Assembly: GCF_000715075.1 (NCBI RefSeq)
Contig: NC_134095.1
Coordinates: 50,272,806-50,336,805, forward strand
From: Nicotiana tabacum
Taxonomy: Eukaryota > Streptophyta > Magnoliopsida > Solanales > Solanaceae
DNA length: 64,000 nt
Reading direction: 5' to 3'
The notes beneath the pieces are model-generated. The model was not told the DNA's origin and searched no databases. It saw nothing but the letters and a program-made list of their open reading frames with translations. Below are positions 11,187 through 20,066 of this stretch, one piece after another. The stretch's first letter is position 1. Each line of letters opens with the position of its first letter. The translations under genes were made by a program, and so were the position numbers.

Positions 11187-11816
11187 AGACACAAATATTG
11201 TATTTTCCCCTGTTTTAAATCAAAGAAAACTTCGTTAGTTTAAAGCAGGGTGGCTGGTTGTGGTATTCTTGCCGATGGTGATGTTTCTCTTCGTCTTTCT
11301 TTATTGCCTTGGAACGATTGAAAAGACTGTTTTGTCTTTGTAATTGATCCTTGACTATAGGATTTCCCTCTGTGTGTTTTCCTTCAAAATCTTTCAACTG
11401 TAATCATGTGCTTCTTTTGACTTTGCTGATCCTCTTTTGATTTCATCTTTCTTACACCCGTACTTTTATCTCCCACCTTTCGTGGCTGTATTTTGTAACC
11501 TTGAATCTTGGTAGTATACCTTGACATTCTTTCTTATTTGTTTAGAATAAAATTTATCTCAAAGCTTGGAGAAAGTAAGATTATTAGTAGCGAAATACGC
11601 TGATTTCGACAATTATAGAATGAAAAGAAAAATCCAATTTTTGGATGACTGTTGGAAAAGGAATAAAAGACTTATCTGATTGGAATTACTGGCACCAATG
11701 ATCAGGGTATGCATTTCGGATTAATCAACCCAGTCTTTTAATCAATCTCCTTTCAATTGTCTCAAGGAGTTTTCATTGATCAATTTTCCTCATTTTTCAC
11801 TTCTCCACTTCCCTTT

Positions 11817-11937
11817 CGCCTTATGGTGCCTGCGAAGGTTTTCACCAATAAGACTCTCTCATTTTACTTTTCTCTCAACTTCCGTCGCCTTATGGTGCCC
11901 GTGTGGGTTTTCACCTATAAGACTCTCTCATTTTTAC
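11817..11937 (-). repeat. Two-copy 70-bp direct duplication in the 3' UTR
   Basis: Copies begin at about 11817 and 11887 (cgccttatggtgcc) and share about 43 of 50 positions by eye. They are unrelated to the 41-43-bp array. Confidence 0.7.
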
Positions 11938-12195
11938 TTTCTTTCCTTGTTTGTACCACTTCATTTGCTTGCATCAGCATTTTTCTAAGATTGATCGAAA
12001 GGTCTTTTTGGTATAAGGTTAGGAATGGAAAAGGTATTAAAAGCTAAATAGTTGTGGTATGAGTTTAAAATTACAACTCTTGGAATCTTTTCTTATTTCC
12101 AATACAATTCCTGCCCCAGTCTCTTGATTGGGGTCTCTTGATATTTCTTTTCCGTGCACATTGTGCATGTTGTGCACCCTATGACCGAGCCGTGA

Positions 12196-12240
12196 GGTGC
12201 CTACGTATCCTTCTTTGAGGAATCAGGTCAAACGTAGTTC
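12196..12240 (-). ncRNA. Structured RNA element, copy B (after pol of Ogre-1)
   Basis: The minus strand reads GAACTACGTTTGACCTGATT, an inner stem TCCT/AGGA around a six-base loop, then ATACGTAGGCACC. Outer stem CTACGT/ACGTAG. It starts about 200 bp after the pol stop codon. Confidence 0.55.
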
Positions 12241-12439
12241 ACTACATAATAGTGAAGATTTTGATCTCTCTTTTTTATTTTTTTATTTTTTTATTTTTAT
12301 TTTATTGATTCCAAGAGAGGTTAGGAAAGAAACAAGTATGGCTCAAAGGGGAAGCAAATGGTATAGTGTTTGGACAGCAGAATAAATTGCCTTTGTCATT
12401 TCAATCTTTGAAATAGTGCTAAATACAAACATTCAAAAG

Positions 12440-15400
12440 TTATGCATAATATCTCTTTACCGCGTCAGAATTGATTGCCATATCTATGCATTTGCCTTCA
12501 ATATCTGTTAAACATAGTGCACCATTCGATAATACTCTGGTCACAATGAATGGTCCTTGCCAATTCGGAGCAAATTTGCCTTTTGCTTCAACCTGATGTG
12601 GAAGAATGCGTTTCAGCACATGCTGACCTACTTCGAACTTCCGGGGACGCACCTTTTTGTTGTATGCTATTTCTATTCTTCTTTGATATAATTGACCATG
12701 GCATACTGCGGTCAATCGTTTTTCATCAATCAAATTTAACTGTTCTAGACGGGTTTTGACCCATTCATCATCATCAATCTTTGCTTCGGCAATGATCCGA
12801 AGGGAAGGAATCTCAATTTCTGCAGGAATTACTGCTTCAGTGCCGTATACCAACAAATAAGGGGTTGCTCCTACTGAAGTGCGAACGGTAGTGCGGTATC
12901 CCAATAATGCAAATGGTAATTTTTCATGCCATTGTTTTGAACCTTCTACCATTTTCCGCAGTATCTTCTTTATGTTTTTGTTGGCTGCTTCTACTGCTCC
13001 ATTCGCCTTGGGCCGATATGGGGTAGAGTTACGATGTGTAATCTTAAACTGTTGACATACTTCTTTCATTAAGTTGCTGTTAAGATTAGCACCGTTATCT
13101 GTGATGATCACCTTCGGGATTCCGAATCGACATATAATATTTGAGTGGACAAAATCGACCACAGCTTTCTTGGTCACTGATTTGAATGTCTTGGCCTCAA
13201 CCCATTTGGTAAAATAATCAATAGCTACCAGAATGAATCTGTGTCCATTGGATGCTGCCGGTTCAATTGGTCCAATCACATCCATGCCCCAAGCAACGAA
13301 AGGCCATGGTGCCGACATTGTGTGCAACTCGGATGGTGGAGAATGAATCAAATCTCCGTGTATTTGGCATTGATGACATTTGCGTACAAAACTGATACAA
13401 TCTCTCTCCATGGTAAGCCAATAGTAACCAGCCCGTAGGATCTTCTTTGCCAACACATATCCACTCATGTGGGGTCCGCAAACTCCTGAATGTATTTCAG
13501 ACATGACAGTTGTAGATTGTCTGGCATCTATGCATCTTAATAATCCAAGATCTGGTGTTCTTTTATACAGAACTCCTCCGCTTAAGAAGAATCCATTTGC
13601 TAATCGCCTGATGGTCCTCTTTTGATCTCCTGTGGCTTGTGCGGGATATATGCCCATCCTGATATATTCCTTGATGTCGTGGAACCATGGTTCTCCATCA
13701 AATTCTTCTTCAACCATATTGCAATAAGCGTGCTGATTGTGGATTTGAATATGTATTGGATCCACATAAGCTTTGTCTGGATGGTGCAACATTGATGCTA
13801 GGGTAGCCAATGCATCGGCAACTTTATTATGGATTCTTGGAATATGTTGGAATTCCACTGATTGAAACCGCTGACAAAGATCATGCAGACATTGTCGGTA
13901 TGGTATGAGCTTCAAATCTCGGGTTTCCCATTCTCCTTGAATTTGATGTACCAAAAGATCCGAATCTCCCATGACTAAGATTTCTCGGATACCCATGTCT
14001 GCAGATAGCCTTAACCCCAAAATGCAAGCTTCATATTCAGCCATATTATTGGTGCAATAAAATCGCAATTGAGCCGTAACAGGATAGTGATGCCCTGTTT
14101 CAGAAATGATTACAGCTCCTATTCCTACTCCTTTCATGTTGGCGGCTCCATCAAAGAAAAGTTTCCAGCCAGGTTTTTCGATTTGTTCCACCTCGTCGAT
14201 ATGCATTGTTTCTTCATCAGGAAAATAAGTCTTCAACGGCTCATATTCCTCATCGACCGGGTTTTCGGCTAAATGATCGGCCAGTGCTTGAGCCTTCATT
14301 GCAGTTCTAGTCACATAGATGATGTCGAATTCCGTGAGCAATATCTGCCACTTTGCAAGTCTTCCCGTTGGCATAGGCTTTTGAAAAATGTATTTCAAGG
14401 GATCCAAACGAGAAATGAGGTAAGTAGTGTAGGATGACAAATAGTGTTTCAATTTTTGAGCTACCCATGTTAGGGCGCAACATGTCTTTTCCAGATGAGT
14501 ATACTTAACCTCATAAGCTGTGAACTTCTTGCTAAGGTAGTAGATGGCCTGTTCTTTTCTGCCAGTGAGGTCATGCTGCCCCAATACACAACCAAATGAA
14601 TTTTCCAAAACCGTCAAGTAAAGAATCAAAGGTCTTCCTGGCTCTGGCGGAACCAACACGGGTGGGTTTGATAAGTACCCTTTTATTTTATCGAACGCTT
14701 CCTGACACTCATCTGTCCATTTGACTGCAACATCCTTTTTTAACAATTTGAAAATTGGCTCGCAGGTTGTTGTGAGCTGAGCAATAAACCTACTGATATA
14801 ATTTAACCTTCCCAACAAACTCATTACTTCAGTTTTGTTTCTCGGGGGTGGCAGTTCTTGGATGGCTTTGATCTTTGATGGGTCTAGCTCGATGCCTCGT
14901 CGACTGACTATGAATCCCAGCAATTTTCCAGATGGAACTCCGAATGCGCACTTGGCAGGGTTAAGCTTGAGGTTGTACCTGCGAAGTCTTAAGAAGAACT
15001 TCCTCAAATCCCCAACGTGGTTGGTCTGATGCTTTGATTTTATGATTACATCATCCACGTATACCTCAATTTCCTTGTGTATCATATCATGAAACACTGT
15101 GGTCATTGCTCTCATATAGGTTGCTCCGGCGTTCTTCAAACCGAATGGCATTACCCTGTAGCAATAAGTTCCCCATGGTGTGATGAATGCCGTCTTTTCT
15201 GCATCTTCTTCATCCATTAGAATTTGATGATATCCGGCATAACAGTCCACGAAAGATCCTATATCATGCTTGGCACAATTGTCGATCAAAATATGGATAT
15301 TGGGTAATGGGAAATTATCCTTTGGACTTGCTTTGTTGAGATTGCGATAGTCGACGCATACTCTAATTTTGCCGTCTTTCTTTGGCACAAGAACGATATT

Positions 15401-15917
15401 AGCTAACCAAACAGGATATCGAGTGACTCGAATGACCTTTGCTTCCAATTGTTTGGTGATTTCTTCTTTAATTCTCACACTCATATCAGGCTTGAATTTT
15501 CTCAGCCTCTGCTTGACAGGAGGCACCATTGGATCGGTGGGCAATTTGTGAACCACTAAATCAGTGCTCAAGCCCGGCATATCGTCATATGACCATGCAA
15601 AAACATCTTTGAATTCTATGAGTGCTTTAATTAAATCCTCTCGGATTTTTGGCTCGAGATGGACACTTATTTTAGTTTCTCGGACATTACTCGTGTCCCC
15701 TATATTGACATCCTCGGTATCATTCAAGTTAGGTTTGATTTTTTCCTCAAAGTGAATTAACTCTTTACTAATCTCTTCAAAAACCTCATCTTCATCATAT
15801 TCTGATTCATAATCACAATATGTTTCTTGAATTAATATTTCGGAATCAGATTGATTTTTAAGACTGGGCTGAAGATTCCTCATGCATGCCATATCACTAG
15901 AGCCAGCATAAAAAGAA
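12440..15917 (-). CDS. pol: Ogre-1 pol: RT, RNase H, archaeal-like RNase H, integrase (exon 2)
   Basis: Fully open, about 1159 residues after the predicted splice acceptor (numbered here from the ATG at 15925, which is itself inside the intron). Reverse transcriptase about 150-400, with VDYRNLNKA, FVDCYAGYHQI (225-235) and YVDD (289-292). First RNase H about 430-553; its usual first catalytic Asp is replaced (ILYLTVLENSFG), so it looks degenerate. Second, archaeal-like RNase H about 585-712, with FDGAAN (D592), NNMAEYEA (E630), GDSD (D654) and VADALA (D704). Integrase: zinc finger H812, H819, C850, C853; catalytic D882, D943, E979 with the classic 35-residue spacing; C-terminal domain about 1090-1145. 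It copies element RNA to DNA and inserts it. A dual RNase H is diagnostic of the Tat lineage. It should be made as part of a spliced gag-pro-pol polyprotein. Confidence 0.95.
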
Positions 15918-16100
15918 CTGTACAAAAAAGAAGAAAAAGAAAAGAAAGCTATTAGGAATGATAATAAAAAGGAAACTGCTTTTTATTGGATAATGAAAGA
16001 TTACAAGGTTTTGCACGCTTCAAACCAACTGTAAGATAAATTTTGGGATTACAACCTTGAAATATCCCAAACAAACTGAAAGAAAATCAAAATAAACTAC
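15918..16100 (-). other. Predicted 183-bp intron between gag-pro and pol of Ogre-1
   Basis: Donor TCTTG|GTAGTT at 16100, acceptor TTTTTTGTACAG| ending at 15918, with a pyrimidine-rich tract. Splicing joins exon 1 (...TCT TG) to T TCT TTT TAT in frame, matching Ogre-2. The gag-pro stop TAG (16099-16097) lies inside the donor. A spliced intron at this position is known for Ogre elements; the exact sites here are inferred from the two copies. Confidence 0.8.
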
Positions 16101-19078
16101 CAAGACTCCTTTCGAATTGGGAGAGGAGTGGCTTTCCAATTATTGAGCTTTGTTTTTGGTCCAACGAATTGAACTTCTGCGTTGCTACACCCTTCTCCGT
16201 CTTCCAGCATATTTACATCACTAAACAATTTTTCGAACCTTTCAATTAATTCCTCCTCAGGATTGACCTGGGATTTAGGAATTGTTGTTATCGGGCGATT
16301 TTTATCACCGGTATTGACAAAAGACTTCAACAGTTGTGGTACTGGTTTTGGAAGAACCCATGCTTGGTGTTTCAACTTCCTGGCTCTCATCACGTCATTG
16401 GCGGTCGGTGTGAATCCTAAACCGAATGTTCCCCAGTTCTCGGGGAGAGATACTGGTTGTACAATTCCTTGCAAAGATAAGCCCAGACCTTTGCCGGGTA
16501 TAAAGCCATTCTTCAGCATTTCATAAGCTACCATGACTGATGTAGAGGATACCTTTGGATTCGCAAAGTATTTTCCTTCTGGAATTTTCTCTACCGACAT
16601 TGTGTCTGACACTTGGTATACCCATGGTCCTTGGTCAATTTCTGCTCCCTCGACTGGTACAATGGTGCTGTTGTGAGCATTTAAATTTTCTTCTCCATGC
16701 ACGACTATTTCTTGATGGTCCCATTCAAACTTGACAACCTGATGTAATGTTGACGGGACTGCTTTAGCAGCATGGATCCATGGTCGACCCAACAACAAGT
16801 TGTAAGAAACAGTCATGTCCAAAACTTGGAATTCCATTGTGAATTCAACTGGCCCTATAGTTAGTTCCAACACTATGTCGCCAAATAAATCTCTACTTGC
16901 ACCGTCAAATCCTCGTACGCAGATACTGTTCTTTTGAATCCTCTCCTCTTTAATTTTTAATTTGTTTAAAGTGGAGAGAGGGCATATGTTTGCACTGGAC
17001 CCATTGTCGACCAATACCTGGGTTACTACGGAGTTTTCACATTTCACGGTGAGGTAAAGAGCTCTGTTATGCTCGGTACCTTCCACAGGTAATTCATCAT
17101 CAGCAAATGTAATCCTGTTCGTCTCAAAGATTCTGTTGGCTATTTTGCCCAAATGATTTACAGAGATCTTTTCAGGAACATGAGCTTCATTCAGGATTTT
17201 CATCAATGCCAGACGGTGTTCCTCTGAATGGATCAGTAATGACAACAATGAAATTTGAGCGGGGGTCTTCTTTAATTGATCCACAACAGAATAATCATGG
17301 AGCTTCATTTTTCTTAAAAACTCCTCCGCCTCTTCTTCCGTCACAGCTTTCTTCGTGGGCATTGGATTGTTTTTAGTTTTTCTCAGCTCTTCGGGAGTAA
17401 AACATCTTCCCGAACGAGTCAAGCCTTGTACCTCACACACTTCTTCCTTGATTTCTTTGCCTTTGTACATTACGGTCACCCGTTCATAGTTCCATGGGAT
17501 GGCTTTGTTGTTGATGATTGGCAGCTGAATTACAGGTGCAATAATAACCCGATCTGTACGTGCTCCTTCCACAATTACGACGGGTTTGTTAGCAACCCCT
17601 GGTACTATCACCTTTGTCCTCTCTTGTTTTGCGGCAACTTTGTTCGATGATCCCTCATCGACTATCATAGACGGTTCACCACCATTCTTGTTATGCTTAG
17701 ACACCGGCTTCTCCTCCATTAACTGCTTATCTGGCTTGGTTTCATGAGACTTGATCATCATGACAGTTTGTGACGGCTTCTTTGTCTCCCCATCAGCTTG
17801 TATGATTTCTATCATATTAGCCTCTTGATGGGCTGGCATTGGATTTCTATTGATATTTGGAGCTTCAGGGGTTTGAACCTCGATTTTATTAGTATCAATC
17901 AGCTCTTGTATTGCATTTTTCAAATGCCAACATTTCTCCGTATCATGGCCTGGTGTACCGGAGCAATATTCACAGCTAATGGTGTAATCCAGATTCTTTG
18001 GTGGAGGATTGGGTAGCTTGGATTGTATTGGTCTCAACATGTCTAACTGTCTCAGCCTGTGGAACAGACTAGTGTAAGACTCTCCCAATGGAGTGTAAGT
18101 TTTCTTTTTCTGTTCCCTTTCTCCCCTGAATGCTGGCCTAGGCCTGAAACCTGGTCCGGGATAAGCTCGGGGGTAGGTATTTGGTGTGACAGGAGCACGC
18201 CAATTGGTGTGAACAGGTGGCTGATTGTATGCTTGAGCGTGGTTAATGGCGAAATGAGGCTCTGAAGGGTGATAGTAATGTTGGGATGAATCATGGTGGT
18301 AAGCTGATTGGCGAGGTCGTTGCTGATTATAGTAAAGCGGTGAACCCCTGGGTCCCGGCCAAATTCCTGAATCGACTACGGTTGCTTCCTCCCTCTTCTT
18401 TCTTCCGACTCCTCCTACCCCGCCTTGGATAGCCTGAGTAGTTGCCTTAATTGCTGAATAGCTCATGATTTTGTTTGTCTTGAGGCCTTCTTCCACCATA
18501 CCTCCCATCTTCACTACCTCGTTGAATGATTTTCCAACCGCTGAAACCAAGTGGGCGTAGTAAGTTGGTTCCAAGGCTTGGAGGAAGTAGTCTACCATTT
18601 CGCTCTCTTTCATAGGAGGATCCACTCTTGCCGCCTGTTCTCTCCACCGAAAACCATACTCTCTGAAACTTTCATTGTGTTTCTTCTCAAATTTGGTCAA
18701 AGATAATCGATCTGGGATGATTTCCAGATTGTATTGGAAATGGTATGCGAATGCCTGTGCCAGGTCATCCCAGGTGTACCATCTTCCATGGTCTTGGCGT
18801 GTATACCACTCCAAAGCTGATCCGCTTAGACTTTGACTGAAGTAAGCCATCAATAATTCATCCTTTCCCCCAGCTCCTCGCATCTTGCTACAGAAACCCC
18901 TTAAGTGGGCTACTGGGTCGCCGTGCCCGCTGTATAGGTCAAATTTGGGCATCTTGAAGCCAAATGGCAATTGTACATTAGGGAATAAGCATAAATCTTT
19001 GTAGGCTACACTGACTTGCCCACCTAATCCTCGCATGTCTCGGAACGACTGTTCTAGACTTTTGACCTTCCTGAACAT
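16097..19078 (-). CDS. gag-pro: Ogre-1 gag-pro, main part (Gag, zinc knuckle, protease, G-patch-like)
   Basis: 993 residues open from the first Met after the frameshifted N-terminus; the true start is at 19564. Retrotransposon Gag domain about residues 40-215 (MPKFDLYSGHGDP, GSALEWYTRQ, FREYGFRWREQAAR). Variant zinc knuckle CX2CX5HX4C near 368. Aspartic protease near 690 with LVDNGSSAN and, downstream, YNLLLGRPWIH. G-patch-like segment near 845-885 (NGFIPGKGLG...LQGI). It ends in W-stop, the stop being inside the splice donor. Roles: capsid formation, nucleic-acid binding and polyprotein cleavage. Ogre-2's protein at 58378-61836 is the uninterrupted equivalent. Confidence 0.9.
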   Translation of the reverse strand: MFRKVKSLEQSFRDMRGLGGQVSVAYKDLCLFPNVQLPFGFKMPKFDLYSGHGDPVAHLRGFCSKMRGAGGKDELLMAYFSQSLSGSALEWYTRQDHGRWYTWDDLAQAFAYHFQYNLEIIPDRLSLTKFEKKHNESFREYGFRWREQAARVDPPMKESEMVDYFLQALEPTYYAHLVSAVGKSFNEVVKMGGMVEEGLKTNKIMSYSAIKATTQAIQGGVGGVGRKKREEATVVDSGIWPGPRGSPLYYNQQRPRQSAYHHDSSQHYYHPSEPHFAINHAQAYNQPPVHTNWRAPVTPNTYPRAYPGPGFRPRPAFRGEREQKKKTYTPLGESYTSLFHRLRQLDMLRPIQSKLPNPPPKNLDYTISCEYCSGTPGHDTEKCWHLKNAIQELIDTNKIEVQTPEAPNINRNPMPAHQEANMIEIIQADGETKKPSQTVMMIKSHETKPDKQLMEEKPVSKHNKNGGEPSMIVDEGSSNKVAAKQERTKVIVPGVANKPVVIVEGARTDRVIIAPVIQLPIINNKAIPWNYERVTVMYKGKEIKEEVCEVQGLTRSGRCFTPEELRKTKNNPMPTKKAVTEEEAEEFLRKMKLHDYSVVDQLKKTPAQISLLSLLIHSEEHRLALMKILNEAHVPEKISVNHLGKIANRIFETNRITFADDELPVEGTEHNRALYLTVKCENSVVTQVLVDNGSSANICPLSTLNKLKIKEERIQKNSICVRGFDGASRDLFGDIVLELTIGPVEFTMEFQVLDMTVSYNLLLGRPWIHAAKAVPSTLHQVVKFEWDHQEIVVHGEENLNAHNSTIVPVEGAEIDQGPWVYQVSDTMSVEKIPEGKYFANPKVSSTSVMVAYEMLKNGFIPGKGLGLSLQGIVQPVSLPENWGTFGLGFTPTANDVMRARKLKHQAWVLPKPVPQLLKSFVNTGDKNRPITTIPKSQVNPEEELIERFEKLFSDVNMLEDGEGCSNAEVQFVGPKTKLNNWKATPLPIRKESW

Positions 19079-19219
19079 CTCTTCTTGTTCAGCATTTTTG
19101 GCTGGCTTGTCAATTTCGGTTGGGAGATCAAACCGAGGAGCAGGTGAATTGATTTCGGAGGCTTTGAAGGTGGGCTCCGGGGGTAATATTGGTTGTCTTG
19201 GGCCTGAAATGTAGGCTCA

Positions 19220-19564
19220 CTAGGAGATTTGTGAAATGTAGCAGGGGGGTGCTACAAAAACAGGAGTCATAGGTGGAGGAAGGTACGGAACTGGTTTTGG
19301 AGGTGGAGACTGTGGTGTCTGAGAGGTGGTGCCTCGGTAGTGCTGATAAATGGGGAAACTTGGGGATAATTCAGTGGTGATATTATCCTGAGTTTGGATT
19401 ATTGATGGAGCAGGGTTATTTGGGTAAGATGGGGGCAACTGTCCTGTAGACCAAGCTTGGTACATTTCTGCCATTTGCTGCTTGAGCTTAAGCATTTCTT
19501 CTTTCATTTTCCCGACATCCATCTCTTCTATCTCCATACTTATGTCAACATCTGGGATAGACAT
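19220..19564 (-). CDS. gag: Ogre-1 gag N-terminal segment, ended early by a frameshift
   Basis: 114 residues: a short acidic start, a coiled-coil-like helix (about 12-40, GKMKEEMLKLKQQMAEM) and a proline-rich tail, as in the first ~110 residues of the Ogre-2 Gag. It ends at TAG (19222-19220) after a shift in a C run (six G on the plus strand, 19244-19249). A second, opposite shift in the C run at 19179-19183 restores the frame before 19078. Both parts lie in the same frame, and the middle matches Ogre-2 (SEPxFQAxDxQYYP) only in the shifted frame. Confidence 0.8.
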   Translation of the reverse strand: MSIPDVDISMEIEEMDVGKMKEEMLKLKQQMAEMYQAWSTGQLPPSYPNNPAPSIIQTQDNITTELSPSFPIYQHYRGTTSQTPQSPPPKPVPYLPPPMTPVFVAPPCYISQIS

Positions 19565-20066
19565 ACTTTCGGGTATTGGTCCTTTTGATCTTGTGTGATA
19601 GTGATAATATGCCAGTATACTCTTTAGAGAAACTAACTGGTTGAATTCTGAAAATGGACAAACTTGTTAGTTTTGAGAGTTTAACACATATATAATCACA
19701 CGTTGAGATGCAATGCTCCTAGACAAATAATCCCTTTCTATTATGCATTCGCTCGGTTGCTTGTATCGTCCCAGCTTTATTGAAATTGAAAAATTGTCAT
19801 TCGCTTTTATTTACTATAGATATCTTTATCGTGGTGGTCGACTCTTAGAGATTGCCTATGTATTATGTCAAACATGAATCAGACCTTGCGTAGTTCGGAC
19901 CAAAGTCAATCATGTTTATTTATTACACAAAGATGGAATTACATTCGAAAACTTTAAGAAAATAGCTTGAAACACACACACTTAAATCAGAATAAAAGAT
20001 ACAATTCATAACATCTCACAAAATGCCCCACTTTCCACTTTTGTTCTCTAATATTGGATTATCTGC
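19565..20066 (-). other. Spacer between ORF1 and gag of Ogre-1
   Basis: 500 bp without a gene. It holds structured RNA copy C at 19851-19896, in the same relative place as copy D in Ogre-2. Confidence 0.7.
19851..19896 (-). ncRNA. Structured RNA element, copy C (ORF1-gag spacer of Ogre-1)
   Basis: The minus strand reads GAACTACGCAAGGTCTGATT, an inner stem ATGT/ACAT, then ATACATAGGCAATC. The outer stem CTACG/CATAG has one mismatch. Sequence 3' of it (AAGAGTCGACC) is also shared with copy D. Confidence 0.55.

Larger units (their letters stand above)
11187..12439 (-). other. Ogre-1 3' untranslated region between pol and the tandem array
   Basis: No credible gene. It holds structured RNA copy B (12196-12240) and a direct duplication about 70 bp apart at 11817-11937, whose two copies each start cgccttatggtgcc and end ataagactctctcatttt. 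Confidence 0.7.

Noticed and set aside
12196..12240. Hammerhead ribozyme
   Set aside because: The CTGATT core resembles CUGAUGA only superficially; the GAAA core and cleavage triplet are missing and the stems are arranged differently.
18052..18294. Frames antisense to Ogre gag-pro and pol (also 14069-14272, 17426-17650, 57426-57764, 59489-59779)
   Set aside because: Shadows of the long coding frames on the other strand.
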